From NCBI GenBank assembly GCA_903839675.1, contig CAIMDB010000028.1, positions 124,001 through 188,000 of the forward strand: a stretch of 64,000 nucleotides of DNA, in the 5' to 3' direction. The notes beneath the pieces are model-generated. The model made no database searches. It was not told where the DNA came from and was given only the letters and a program-made list of their open reading frames with translations. This stretch comes from an uncultured Sphingomonadales bacterium (GTDB lineage: Bacteria; Pseudomonadota; Alphaproteobacteria; Sphingomonadales; Sphingomonadaceae). The translations under genes and the position numbers were made by a program. Of this stretch, positions 26,809-35,681 are shown piece after piece; position 1 is the stretch's first letter, and every line of letters begins with the position of its first letter.

Positions 26809-28770
26809 TCAGGGCGTCACGATGTTGAACGTCATCTCCGGCTTGTCGAGCGCCGCAAACATCGCGCCGAGGGCGGTGGGATCGCCATCAAATTTCAGCG
26901 CGCCGGACTGAATCGCCTCACCGATGTTGATGGTCTGGAGGATCAGTCCGTCAAAGGTCGCGCGCGTGGTCGTCAGTGTCGCCGTCGGCTTATCGAGTGC
27001 CTGGCCCATGCTCGGGAACAGAACCGATTCACCAACATGAAGTGCAACTGTCTCGTTGCGATCCGTGAAGATCAGCTGGACGGTCGTGTTGGGCATGGTC
27101 GACTTGGCCGGATTAAAGCGGGCAGCCAGCGCATCCATCAGATTGGCCGTCGGCACCGCACGGATGACACCAGCGCCCGCGACATCGATACGCGGCTTGG
27201 GCACACCATTGCGCAGTTCATGTGCGGCCTGCAGGAAGACGTTACGCCAAGTGCCCGCTTCTGCCTGAAAGCCCTGCTGTTCATAGCTGGCGGCCAGCCA
27301 CTTCTTGGCCAGCGCATTGGCCGGGTCAGCAAAGACAATATGGTTGAAGACGGTCGATGACCAGCGGAAGTCCCCCGCGTCAAACGCCTTGATGCCCGTA
27401 TCGAGCGCCTTTTTCGCACCGCCCATGGCTGCGACATAGCGCTTGGCCTCTTCGGTCGGGACATGGCGGTTGTAATTGGCGGGAACACCGTCCCACCAGC
27501 CGAAATAATATTGGAAAACCGCCTTCGCGTTGTGATTGTACGTGCCGTAATAGCCGCGTGTCGAAAAGTCGGTCTTGGCAAAGGTTGGTTCACCGACTTG
27601 CTCTGCGATTTCCGTTGCGGTTTGCCCGCTGTTTGCGAGCCGCATCGTCTGATCATGGATGAAGCGGTACGTGTCGCGGTGGTGCGTCAGGAAGGTCTTC
27701 ACATTGTCCGCCCCCCAAGTCGGCCAATTGTGGGAACCGAAGACAACATCCGACTTGTCAGCATAGCTGCGCAGCGCCGTATCGATTGCCTTTGACCAGT
27801 TGAGCGTGTCGCGCGCTTTGGCGCCCCGCTGGGTGAGCACATTGTGGAACGTCCCCGTCGCGACTTCGGACGAACAGAGCGCCTTAAACTCAGGCAGATA
27901 GAACATGAATTCGGCAGGCGCTTCAGACGCCGCCGCATCGATGAATTCGAAGGTAACGCCGTCGATCACGACGGGTGCTGCCCCCTTCGCCACTTCCATC
28001 GTTGGCTTGGCGAGCGAGGCACGGTTGTTTGAGGCCAGCGCCTGACCAAGACCTGTGCCCACCTGTGCCGTCGCGTTTCTGGGGAGAGCCGCGCCGAACT
28101 GAAACCCGGCCCGCCGACCCATGTAGATGCCGGCAATAACGTTCTCGCTGATCGCCTCATCGGTAAAGCCGTGCGGTGCCACAATCGGGATTTTGCCCGA
28201 CGCAAGGACCTCAGGAGAGGCAAGCGCAGCCACGCCGCCATAGTGATCGCCATGACTGTGGGTGAAGACGATGCCAGTGATAGGCCGATCACCCAATGTC
28301 TTCTTCACCAGCTCCATACCGGCGGCAGCACTTTCGACTGCCGTCAGCGGATCGACAACAATCCAGCCAGTCTTCCCGCGAATAATCGTCATTACGGCGA
28401 TGTCATAGCCGCGGAATTGGTAGATGCCGGGTGTGACTTCAAACAGCCCGTGTTCGGAATTGAGCTTGGACTGGCGCCAAAGCGAGGGGTTCACGCTGGC
28501 GGGCGCTTCGCCTTTGACAAAGGCGTAGCTGTTCACATCCCAAACCACGTCACCCTTGGCGTTGCGGATGATGCCGCCCTCAATCTGCGCGAGCCGACCG
28601 CGCGTTGCATCGGAAAAGTCGGATGGGTCGTTGAGTGGCAGGCTCGCTGCAACCTTCGCATTCGCGTCGGCTGTCGCCTTGGACACAGTGCCCGGTGCGG
28701 GCGGCTCACGCCCGATCGCAGGCGTTGCCAAAACAAGCGCAAGCGCGGTGAACGTGACGAAGTGGCGCAT
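26809..28770 (-). CDS. Alkylsulfatase-like MBL-fold hydrolase, SdsA1 type
   Basis: A 653-residue exported metallo-beta-lactamase-fold enzyme. After a signal peptide (about 1-19) comes the zinc motif FTHSHGDHYGG with H171, H173, D175 and H176, nearly the numbering of Pseudomonas SdsA1. Then GFTDEAISENVIAGIYMGRR, the ETF-like segment APAEFMFYLPEFKALCSSEV and GSHNWPTWG are typical of the family. A helical dimerisation domain and a C-terminal SCP2-like domain (about 540-650) follow. Homologues split alkyl sulfates such as SDS into sulfate and alcohol in the periplasm. The start sits five bases after GGAGGG. Likely co-transcribed behind pyk. Confidence 0.9.
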   Translation of the reverse strand: MRHFVTFTALALVLATPAIGREPPAPGTVSKATADANAKVAASLPLNDPSDFSDATRGRLAQIEGGIIRNAKGDVVWDVNSYAFVKGEAPASVNPSLWRQSKLNSEHGLFEVTPGIYQFRGYDIAVMTIIRGKTGWIVVDPLTAVESAAAGMELVKKTLGDRPITGIVFTHSHGDHYGGVAALASPEVLASGKIPIVAPHGFTDEAISENVIAGIYMGRRAGFQFGAALPRNATAQVGTGLGQALASNNRASLAKPTMEVAKGAAPVVIDGVTFEFIDAAASEAPAEFMFYLPEFKALCSSEVATGTFHNVLTQRGAKARDTLNWSKAIDTALRSYADKSDVVFGSHNWPTWGADNVKTFLTHHRDTYRFIHDQTMRLANSGQTATEIAEQVGEPTFAKTDFSTRGYYGTYNHNAKAVFQYYFGWWDGVPANYNRHVPTEEAKRYVAAMGGAKKALDTGIKAFDAGDFRWSSTVFNHIVFADPANALAKKWLAASYEQQGFQAEAGTWRNVFLQAAHELRNGVPKPRIDVAGAGVIRAVPTANLMDALAARFNPAKSTMPNTTVQLIFTDRNETVALHVGESVLFPSMGQALDKPTATLTTTRATFDGLILQTINIGEAIQSGALKFDGDPTALGAMFAALDKPEMTFNIVTP

Positions 28771-28813
28771 TATCCCTCCTATGGGCCGCGCCGGATGTCT
28801 TCCCCGCGTCGGC

Positions 28814-30301
28814 CTAGCTTTCATATCCCTTCAGCTCATCGCCCGTAAGGCGCACGACGTGCAAGACATTTGTGGAGCCGGGCGTGCCAAACGGCACACC
28901 CGCCATCACGATCACACGGTCCCCGCCCTTGGCAAGGCCGTGACGCAACGCCATCCGCTTTGATTTGGCGACCATTTCCTCGAAAGATCCGACGTCCTTC
29001 GTGTGCACCGCGTGCGTGCCCCAAAGCAGGCCGAGCTGACGCGCGGTTTCCATCTTGGGCGTCAGCACGAGGATGGGCACAGCGGGACGTTCCCGCGCAA
29101 TGCGTCGCGCAGTGGAGCCGGAAGAGGTGAAACAGATGATCGCCTTCGCCGACACCGTTGCGGCAATGTCGAACGCGGCTTCGGCCAGCGCATCCGCCGT
29201 TGTGGGGTCAGCCTTCGTCTCTGTGAAATGGAGGCGACGGGCATAGCCTTTGTCCCCTTCCACGGAGTGGGCGATCCGGTCCATCATCATGACCGACTCT
29301 TCGGGCCAATCCCCCGCGGCGCTCTCTGCAGACAGCATCACAGCGTCCGCGCCATCATAGATGGCCGTCGCCACATCGGATACTTCAGCCCGCGTCGGCG
29401 AGGGCGATTTGATCATCGATTCCAGCATCTGCGTGGCGACGACGACCGGCTTGCCGAGTTCACGTGCGGTTTCCACGATGCGCTTCTGCGCAGGCGGCAC
29501 GGCTTCAGGCGGAAGTTCAACGCCCAAGTCGCCGCGGGCGACCATCACCGCATCGCACAGCTCAAGAATGCCTTCGAGCCGGTCGAGCGCGGCGGGCTTT
29601 TCAATCTTGGCGAGCAAGGCGGCCTTGCCGCCAATCAGGCGCCGCGCCTCGGCCAGATCTTCCGGACGCTGCACGAAGGACAGCGCAATCCAGTCCACAT
29701 TCTGGTCAACGGCAAAGGCAAGGTCAGACCGGTCCTTTTCCGTCAGCGCGGCCAACGGCACGACGACATCGGGGACGTTCAGGCCCTTATTGTTGGACAG
29801 AACACCGCCCACTTCCACGCGGGTGGCAATCGCCGTCTCGCCCTTGTCTGTGACGCGCAGGACGAGCTTGCCATCGTCGAGCAGCAGGCGCGAGCCGACT
29901 TCGAGCGCATAGAAGACTTCCTTATGCGGCAGGCAGACGCGCGCCGCTGTGCCCGGCGTCGGGTCGAGGTCCAGCAAGAACGCCTGCCCGGTTTCCAGCA
30001 TCACGCTGCCCTCGGCAAAGGCGCCGACGCGCAGCTTGGGGCCCTGCAGATCGACAAGGATCGTCGTCGTGCGCCCGTGGAGCACTTCAAGGTTGCGGAT
30101 GATGCGGATCACCTCGGCCTTGTCCGCCTGATCGCCATGGCTCATATTGATGCGGAAGGCATCGGCCCCGGCGCGAAACAGCCTGCCAATCATTTCCGGC
30201 GTCCGGCTGGCCGGACCCAGCGTTGCAAGGATGCGGACTTTGCGGCCACGGGGCGGCAGATATTCAGTCAATCGATCACTCCACTTCTCGTCGTCCGCCA
30301 T
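28814..30301 (-). CDS. pyk: Pyruvate kinase
   Basis: Pyruvate kinase turns phosphoenolpyruvate and ADP into pyruvate and ATP, the last step of glycolysis. The 495-residue protein has VRILATLGPASRTPEMI at the start, DAFRINMSHG, DLQGPKLRVG, the catalytic KIEKPAALDRLEGIL, the MVARGDLGVELPPE motif and AVMLSAESAAGDWPEESV. A C-terminal effector domain (about 370-480) is present. Length and motif order are those of a typical class II enzyme. It is divergent from the DUF1244 gene, with 41 bases between starts. Confidence 0.96.
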   Translation of the reverse strand: MADDEKWSDRLTEYLPPRGRKVRILATLGPASRTPEMIGRLFRAGADAFRINMSHGDQADKAEVIRIIRNLEVLHGRTTTILVDLQGPKLRVGAFAEGSVMLETGQAFLLDLDPTPGTAARVCLPHKEVFYALEVGSRLLLDDGKLVLRVTDKGETAIATRVEVGGVLSNNKGLNVPDVVVPLAALTEKDRSDLAFAVDQNVDWIALSFVQRPEDLAEARRLIGGKAALLAKIEKPAALDRLEGILELCDAVMVARGDLGVELPPEAVPPAQKRIVETARELGKPVVVATQMLESMIKSPSPTRAEVSDVATAIYDGADAVMLSAESAAGDWPEESVMMMDRIAHSVEGDKGYARRLHFTETKADPTTADALAEAAFDIAATVSAKAIICFTSSGSTARRIARERPAVPILVLTPKMETARQLGLLWGTHAVHTKDVGSFEEMVAKSKRMALRHGLAKGGDRVIVMAGVPFGTPGSTNVLHVVRLTGDELKGYES

Positions 30302-30342
30302 AGCGGCTAATCAGTTCCGATCAAACGAAGGAAACCGTATTC

Positions 30343-30633
30343 ATGGATATTGACACGCTTGATGACGCTACGGCGGCAAAGGCCTTTCGTCGCCTCGTCC
30401 GACATCTTCAACATCGCACCGATGCGCAGAATGTCGATCTGATGGGCCTTGCAGGCTTTTGCCGCAATTGCCTAGGCGATTGGGTGGCCGAAGCGGCCGG
30501 CATGCCCAAGGATGATGGCCGCGCGATTGTGTACGGCATGCCCTATGCCGAATGGAAAGCGAACCATCAGCAACCCGCCACCGAAGAACAGCTGCGGCGC
30601 ATGGACGAAAGCGTGAAGAAAAACGCGCACTGA
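30343..30633 (+). CDS. DUF1244 family protein
   Basis: A 96-residue soluble protein with the DUF1244 signature: AAKAFRRLVRHLQHRTDAQNVDLMGLAGFCRNCLGDW followed by IVYGMPYAEWKA. The CRNC pair suggests a redox or metal role, but none is proven. The family is spread through alpha- and gammaproteobacteria and is often found near pyruvate kinase. The ATG is preceded by an AT-rich stretch with AAGGAAA. Function unknown; family call is firm. Confidence 0.88.
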   Translation: MDIDTLDDATAAKAFRRLVRHLQHRTDAQNVDLMGLAGFCRNCLGDWVAEAAGMPKDDGRAIVYGMPYAEWKANHQQPATEEQLRRMDESVKKNAH

Positions 30634-30701
30634 CGCGCTTGCGCAATCCGGCGGCCCGTGGCTAGAGGCCTGCATCAACCAACGTTCGGAGTCTCTTGCC
30701 G

Positions 30702-31388
30702 ATGCCCACGCTCGTCCTCATCCGCCATGGCCAGTCCACCTGGAATCTGGAAAACCGCTTCACCGGCTGGTGGGATGTCGACGTGACCGAAAAGGGCGTG
30801 GAAGAAGCGCGCGCTGCCGGTCGCCTGATGCGCGACAAGGGGCTGGATTTCGACAGCTGCTTCACCTCGCTACAGAGCCGCGCGATCAAAACGCTGAACC
30901 TCGCGCTCGAAGAAATGGGTCGCCTCTGGCTGCCGGTGGAAAAGGACTATCGCCTGAACGAGCGGCACTATGGTGGGCTGACGGGGCTCGACAAGGCCGA
31001 GACAGCCGCCAAGCATGGCGATGCGCAGGTGAAGATCTGGCGCCGCAGCTTTGACGTGCCCCCGCCCCCGCTGGAGCCGGGCAGCGAGTTCGATCTGTCC
31101 AAGGACCGTCGCTATGCCGGGATCACTGTGCCCGCGACTGAAAGCCTGAAGGACACCATCGCCCGCGTGCTGCCCTATTGGGAAAACCGGATTGCGCCGG
31201 AATTGAGGGCCGGAAAGCGCGTGCTGATTTCAGCGCATGGCAATTCGCTGCGGGCGCTCGTCAAGCATCTGTCGAACATTCCCGATGATGAAATTACAGG
31301 TCTGGAAATCCCGACAGGTCAGCCGATCGTCTATGATCTGTCCGATGACCTTTCAGCCAAAGACCGCTATTATCTGTCGGAACGCTGA
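30702..31388 (+). CDS. gpmA: 2,3-bisphosphoglycerate-dependent phosphoglycerate mutase
   Basis: This glycolytic enzyme interconverts 3- and 2-phosphoglycerate through a phosphohistidine. The 228-residue product shows the catalytic RHGQSTWN near the start, [22 protein letters not shown] and [15 protein letters not shown], with both active-site histidines. An in-frame TTG two codons earlier is possible; the ATG is preferred. Its 3' end overlaps the convergent diguanylate cyclase gene by 19 bases. With pyk close by, two lower-glycolysis genes lie together here. Confidence 0.95.
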   Translation: MPTLVLIRHGQSTWNLENRFTGWWDVDVTEKGVEEARAAGRLMRDKGLDFDSCFTSLQSRAIKTLNLALEEMGRLWLPVEKDYRLNERHYGGLTGLDKAETAAKHGDAQVKIWRRSFDVPPPPLEPGSEFDLSKDRRYAGITVPATESLKDTIARVLPYWENRIAPELRAGKRVLISAHGNSLRALVKHLSNIPDDEITGLEIPTGQPIVYDLSDDLSAKDRYYLSER

Positions 31389-31960
31389 GCAGAGCGCGCG
31401 CGGTACATGGCCGCGTCCGCGCGGCCCATGGCGACATCCACACTGTCATCGGCGCGGATCATCGTCAGCCCCCAAGACAGGCGGATGGACAGGTCCTTTT
31501 GCCCGACACGGACAGGGTCATTTGCAACCGCATTGACCAGGGCACCAATACGCTGCTCCGCGTCCGCCTCTGAGACGTGGTCAAGCAAGATTGCAAATTC
31601 GTCACCGGACACGCGGGCGGCAAGATCGGTCACGCGAAACGCGCTGCGGAGCCGTTCTGAAATATGTAGAAGGACGGCGTCGCCTGTGATGTGGCCATAG
31701 GCATCGTTGATCGCCTTCAACCCATCAACATCCAAAAAGGCGAGGGCAGTCTGCGTTTGGTGGCGGTCCGCCAGCCGAATAGCGCGGTCCACCGCCCGCA
31801 AAAACGCGCGCCGATTGGCCAAGGGCGTCAATGTATCAGTATCGGCAAGCTGTTCTAACTCAACGATTTTCCGGCGCAACAAGTCCATTTCGGCAAGCAT
31901 GGCCGCATATTCTTCTGTATTTTCTTGGCCAAAGAGAGGATCGGCCGAAAATGACTTCAT
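31370..31960 (-). CDS. Diguanylate cyclase with an SGDEF site
   Basis: A 196-residue protein made almost only of a GGDEF domain, preceded by a short coiled-coil-like helix (about 17-38) and no membrane segment or sensor domain. It should make cyclic di-GMP from two GTP. The signature reads SGDEF (118-122); serine in the first place is found in some active cyclases. The allosteric inhibition site RxxD is intact as RVTD (109-112), exactly five residues before the signature. [16 protein letters not shown] carries the metal-binding aspartate. The lone helix may promote dimerisation. What controls it is not visible. Confidence 0.88.
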   Translation of the reverse strand: MKSFSADPLFGQENTEEYAAMLAEMDLLRRKIVELEQLADTDTLTPLANRRAFLRAVDRAIRLADRHQTQTALAFLDVDGLKAINDAYGHITGDAVLLHISERLRSAFRVTDLAARVSGDEFAILLDHVSEADAEQRIGALVNAVANDPVRVGQKDLSIRLSWGLTMIRADDSVDVAMGRADAAMYRARSAQRSDR

Positions 31961-32107
31961 GCTCAAGGGTCGCTTCTTGATGTTGCCACTTTAGTGGTCT
32001 GTCCGATTCGGAGTTTAATCTTGCTCCGCACTTGGATGCAACTCACAAAGAATTAATGATGTTCCCCTTGCTGGTTCATGGCGTTGCGCTTGGCGGCCCA
32101 TTTCTCT

Positions 32108-32123
32108 AAGGCCCTGAGGCCTT
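32108..32123. other. Small hairpin before purE
   Basis: AAGGCC and GGCCTT pair around a CTGA loop about 30 bases before the purE start. It is too short and lacks a U-tract for a firm terminator call. The 185-base gap between the divergent cyclase and purE otherwise shows only AT-rich promoter-like sequence. Confidence 0.25.
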
Positions 32124-32151
32124 GGGGCAGCAACGGGACGAGGCCAGCGAC

Positions 32152-32640
32152 ATGACCGCAACACCGCCGGACATCGGCATCATCATGGGCAGCCAGTCCG
32201 ATTGGGCAACGATGTGCCACGCGTCAGAAGTGCTTGCTGCGCTTCATATCGCGCACGAAACGCGGATCGTTTCAGCCCACCGCACGCCTGAGCGGCTGTT
32301 TGACTATGCCCGCACCGCCAAGGATCGCGGCCTGAAAGTCATCATTGCAGGCGCAGGCGGTGCCGCGCATCTGCCGGGCATGGCCGCTTCGATGACGATC
32401 CTGCCCGTGCTCGGCGTGCCTGTGGAATCCAAGGCACTGAGCGGTATGGATAGTTTGCTCTCCATCGTCCAAATGCCCGGCGGTGTGCCTGTGGGCACAT
32501 TGGCGATTGGCAAGGCCGGAGCGATCAATGCCGGGTTGATGGCCGCCTCCATCCTATCCCTTAACGACCCCGCTTTGGCCGAACGGCTCGCCGCCTGGCG
32601 CAAGGCACAGACCGACAGCGTGGCCAACGAACCTTCATGA
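32152..32640 (+). CDS. purE: N5-carboxyaminoimidazole ribonucleotide mutase
   Basis: Class I PurE moves the carboxyl group of N5-CAIR to give CAIR in purine synthesis. The 162 residues include [14 protein letters not shown], the [13 protein letters not shown] segment, [17 protein letters not shown] and [32 protein letters not shown], all canonical. The ATG giving MTATPPD is chosen; a TTG ten codons upstream is in frame. It overlaps purK by ATGA, confirming the PurE-PurK two-enzyme route. Confidence 0.96.
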   Translation: MTATPPDIGIIMGSQSDWATMCHASEVLAALHIAHETRIVSAHRTPERLFDYARTAKDRGLKVIIAGAGGAAHLPGMAASMTILPVLGVPVESKALSGMDSLLSIVQMPGGVPVGTLAIGKAGAINAGLMAASILSLNDPALAERLAAWRKAQTDSVANEPS

Positions 32641-33713
32641 CGACACTTCCCCCCGGTTCGACCATTGGCATTATCGGTGGTGGCCAGCTTGGCCGCATGC
32701 TGAGCATTGCCGCTGCACAAATGGGCTATCGCTGCCATATTTTCGCACCCGAAGAGAGCGGCCCGGCCGCCGATGTGTGCGCCAAATGGGTGCAGGGTGA
32801 CTATAGCGACAGTGCAGCGCTCGCCGCCTTTGCCGATGATGTGGACGTCGTCACGTTTGAATTTGAAAATGTGGAGCCGGAACCGCTGCGCAGCATTGCC
32901 GCGCACGCGCCACTCTACCCGCCGATTGATGCGCTCGAAATCGGGCAGGACAGGATCCGCGAAAAGACGTTCGCGGCGGATTGCGGTGCGCGCACGGCGG
33001 ACTGGGCCGAAGTGAACAGCCGCGCCGATCTTGACGCTGCGATCACGAAGATCGGAACGCCCGCCATCCTGAAGACGACGCGCTTTGGCTATGACGGCAA
33101 GGGTCAGGCGCGCATCACAAAGCTGGGTGATGCCGACATTGCTTGGGACGCTTTGGCCGACGCAGGCACCCTGATCCTCGAAAAAATGGTCCCCTTCGCG
33201 CATGAATTCTCGCTGCTCATCGCGCGGGACCAGCAGGGCAGCATCGCCTTTTGGGATGCGCCGGAGAATGTGCACAAGGACGGCATTTTGGCGACCTCCA
33301 CGGTGCCGGCCCATCCCAAGGTGCTGGAACAGGTGCCCGCCGCCCGCGCGCTGGCCCGTCGCATTGCCGAAAAGCTCAATTATGTCGGCGTCTTCGCCAT
33401 AGAGTTTTTCGCCAGCGACGAAGGCCCTGTTTTCAATGAAATGGCGCCGCGCGTGCACAATAGCGGCCACTGGACTATCGAAGGCGCCGTGACGTCGCAG
33501 TTTGAGAACCATATCCGCGCTGTCATCGGCCTGCCGCTGGGGGGAACCAAGCTGGCCGCCCCGGGCGTCGAGATGCGCAATTTGATTGGCGCAGACGCCG
33601 ACAAATGGCTGGAATGGGCGTCAGACCCGCTGACGCATCTTCATCTCTACGGCAAGCATGAGGCGCGCGCCGGCCGCAAGATGGGCCACATCACCCGACT
33701 GACCGGCCTTTAA
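32637..33713 (+). CDS. purK: 5-(carboxyamino)imidazole ribonucleotide synthase
   Basis: PurK, an ATP-grasp enzyme, makes N5-CAIR from AIR, ATP and bicarbonate. The 358-residue product starts with [21 protein letters not shown], has [11 protein letters not shown], the [16 protein letters not shown] strand and, near the end, [25 protein letters not shown], all diagnostic. Its start overlaps the purE stop by four bases. The stop lies six bases from that of the convergent PAP2 gene. Confidence 0.96.
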   Translation: MTTLPPGSTIGIIGGGQLGRMLSIAAAQMGYRCHIFAPEESGPAADVCAKWVQGDYSDSAALAAFADDVDVVTFEFENVEPEPLRSIAAHAPLYPPIDALEIGQDRIREKTFAADCGARTADWAEVNSRADLDAAITKIGTPAILKTTRFGYDGKGQARITKLGDADIAWDALADAGTLILEKMVPFAHEFSLLIARDQQGSIAFWDAPENVHKDGILATSTVPAHPKVLEQVPAARALARRIAEKLNYVGVFAIEFFASDEGPVFNEMAPRVHNSGHWTIEGAVTSQFENHIRAVIGLPLGGTKLAAPGVEMRNLIGADADKWLEWASDPLTHLHLYGKHEARAGRKMGHITRLTGL

Positions 33714-33719
33714 TTCACG

Positions 33720-34271
33720 TTAGAAGCGAGTGGCGTAAGTGAAGCCTGCACTTTTGGTATCGCCCCAAGGGTAAAGCGCGCTCTGCCGGGCGGCGGGGCG
33801 TTTGCGTGTGATGAGGAATCCCGCAAGCGAACCGATGCCTGCCCCGACGGCAACGTCGGACCAATAATGCTTCTTCCCCTCCACCCGCGCGAGGCCGACA
33901 AAGCCTGCCACAGCAAAGGCCGGAATGCCGACGGCCAAGCCCTGACGTTCTGCCAGCGACGCAGCGGCGGCAAAGGCATTGGACGTGTGTCCCGAAGGAA
34001 AGCTCTTGCGGTCACTGCCATCGGGCCGCGTCTTGGGAAATGTCTCCTTCAACCCCGTGGCAATCAGCGACGCGGCACCTATTGATCCTGCCGCCTGCAG
34101 CGCGCCGTTGGTGTCTTTCTCTAAAAGCGGCAGTCCTATGGACACAGCCATCAGCGAATAGACACCCACGTCGCTCGCGGTCTGCCAGCCTTGCGGACTT
34201 GCCTGTGCCGGAGACGAGGCCATGACGGCCGCGACAAGCGCGACCGATGCGAATTTCCCAATGCTCTTCAT
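33720..34271 (-). CDS. PAP2 family phosphatase, exported
   Basis: A 183-residue acid-phosphatase-like PAP2 protein with an N-terminal signal peptide (cut near AQAS). The three-part active site is complete: KTRPDGSDRKSFPSGHTSNAF gives the (K)xxRP and PSGH parts, and ARVEGKKHYWSDVAVG gives the SRx5HxxxD-like third part. Such enzymes remove phosphate from lipids or undecaprenyl pyrophosphate on the periplasmic side. The ATG lies two bases after the stop of the b561-YceI gene, so they are one transcript. An earlier TTG in frame is less likely because AAGGCGGG precedes the ATG. Confidence 0.85.
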   Translation of the reverse strand: MKSIGKFASVALVAAVMASSPAQASPQGWQTASDVGVYSLMAVSIGLPLLEKDTNGALQAAGSIGAASLIATGLKETFPKTRPDGSDRKSFPSGHTSNAFAAAASLAERQGLAVGIPAFAVAGFVGLARVEGKKHYWSDVAVGAGIGSLAGFLITRKRPAARQSALYPWGDTKSAGFTYATRF

Positions 34272-34272
34272 G

Positions 34273-35535
34273 TTATCCCGCCTTTTCAACCATGCTTGCG
34301 CGGAACGCGAAATCGACGGTTACATTACCAGAGATCGTCCCCGTATCGGAGAACTGGCCAGTCCCGATACCAAAATCGCGACGGTCAAACGTCGCAGTCC
34401 CCGAAGCGCGCGCCTGCTTGCCGTCAATGTCGAGCGAGAAAGCCAACGAAACAGGTTTGGACACGCCCCTCATCTGCAGGGCGCCCTGCGCGTCATAGCG
34501 ATTGCCACCTTTGGCGCGGATGCGGTCTGCGGTGAAGCGCGCCGTGGGGATGGCCGTGCCGAAAAAGTCGTCGCCGCGCAGCATGTCATCCCGGCCGCTA
34601 TCCCCGCTGTTGACGGAGGCCAGCGCAATCGTGGCCTTGATCGAGGATTTGTCGAGTTGTTCCGGGTCAAACACAATCTTGGCGTCCCAATTCCCAAAGC
34701 TACCCGAAACCGCCTCCCCATTGACCGTCACTTTAAAACCGAGCCGCCCGCCTTTGGCGACGCGCCAATCCGGGACCGACTTGGCAGCGGGCTCTGCTGC
34801 AGCCTGTGCGTTGACCGCCTCATCCATTGCAGCGGTCGCAACTGGCGCTGCGGCGGGCGGGGCGAGTTGGGCCTGCTTGAAATCAGGCAGCGTCTGGCCC
34901 GGCTGCGGCGTATTGGGGGAGGGCATGTTCATCGCTAGGGCAAAGGCCGCGACAAGCGAGGCGATCAACAAAGCGAACCCGGCCACACCCACGCGGCGCG
35001 CCGGCACCATGCGTTCCAAAATGGCGTCCTTGAGGAGGAACTGGTGCCGGACAGCGCCAATGATGTGCAACGCGAGCAGCGGAATGATCAACTTCGACAT
35101 GAGTTCATGCACTTCTTCGGCGGCTTCATGCGCGTCATGCCCGGCAATGGGCAGATGCGGCCAAGGGATGACGCCATACAGCATCGTGGGCAGTTGCACC
35201 TTCGCCGTGGAGACCAGAACCCAGCCGGACAGTGGCACGACAATCATCACAGCATAAAAGCCCCAATGGACCGCCGTGGACAAAAGCTGGGCCGCCCGTC
35301 CGTCCGCCACCTTGGCAGGCCGCGGCGTTGCGAGGCGCAGGCCAAGCCGCCAGAGCGAGAGCAGCAGGACCGTGATGCCGATCGACTTGTGCAACTGCAT
35401 CACCCAGAACAATTCGGGGCCACGCTCCAGATCTTCGGTGCGTTCACCAAGGCCGAAGTTGAAGACGAGGAGCAGTGCGATGGCCCAATGGAGCAACATC
35501 GCGGAGCGCGAATAGCGGGTGCTTTGGTCTGTCAT
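34273..35535 (-). CDS. Cytochrome b561 and YceI domain fusion
   Basis: A 420-residue membrane protein joining two domains. Residues 1-190 are a prokaryotic cytochrome b561 with four helices and haem-ligand histidines (MLLHWAIAL, MQLHKSIGIT, LLALHIIGAVRHQF). A further helix (about 205-222) and an Ala/Pro linker lead to a YceI-like lipocalin domain (about 262-420: KGGRLGFKVTVNGEAVSGSFG ... FDRRDFGIGTGQFSDTGTI ... VTVDFAF) facing the periplasm. YceI proteins bind polyisoprenoids; b561 moves electrons between quinone and other carriers. The fused form suggests electron transfer tied to an isoprenoid or quinone. Start chosen at MTDQSTR. Confidence 0.9.
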   Translation of the reverse strand: MTDQSTRYSRSAMLLHWAIALLLVFNFGLGERTEDLERGPELFWVMQLHKSIGITVLLLSLWRLGLRLATPRPAKVADGRAAQLLSTAVHWGFYAVMIVVPLSGWVLVSTAKVQLPTMLYGVIPWPHLPIAGHDAHEAAEEVHELMSKLIIPLLALHIIGAVRHQFLLKDAILERMVPARRVGVAGFALLIASLVAAFALAMNMPSPNTPQPGQTLPDFKQAQLAPPAAAPVATAAMDEAVNAQAAAEPAAKSVPDWRVAKGGRLGFKVTVNGEAVSGSFGNWDAKIVFDPEQLDKSSIKATIALASVNSGDSGRDDMLRGDDFFGTAIPTARFTADRIRAKGGNRYDAQGALQMRGVSKPVSLAFSLDIDGKQARASGTATFDRRDFGIGTGQFSDTGTISGNVTVDFAFRASMVEKAG

Positions 35536-35681
35536 GGTCAGACCATGGAAGATCAAGACGCTACGGAAAAGCACCAATTTGCCAAAATGAATTTACCGCA
35601 GTGCAAAAATTCTCTTTTCGCGGCGGAATTTCCACGGCAGCATGGGGTCAACACCCAAAAAACAAACAGGGAGTCGCCCAA

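Noticed and set aside
29003-30310. Rightward open frame of 435 codons opposite pyk
   Set aside because: Shadow of the pyruvate kinase gene, with His/Arg-rich low-complexity translation.
32304-33512. Leftward open frame of 402 codons across purE/purK
   Set aside because: Antisense to two certain purine genes; no ribosome site or domain.
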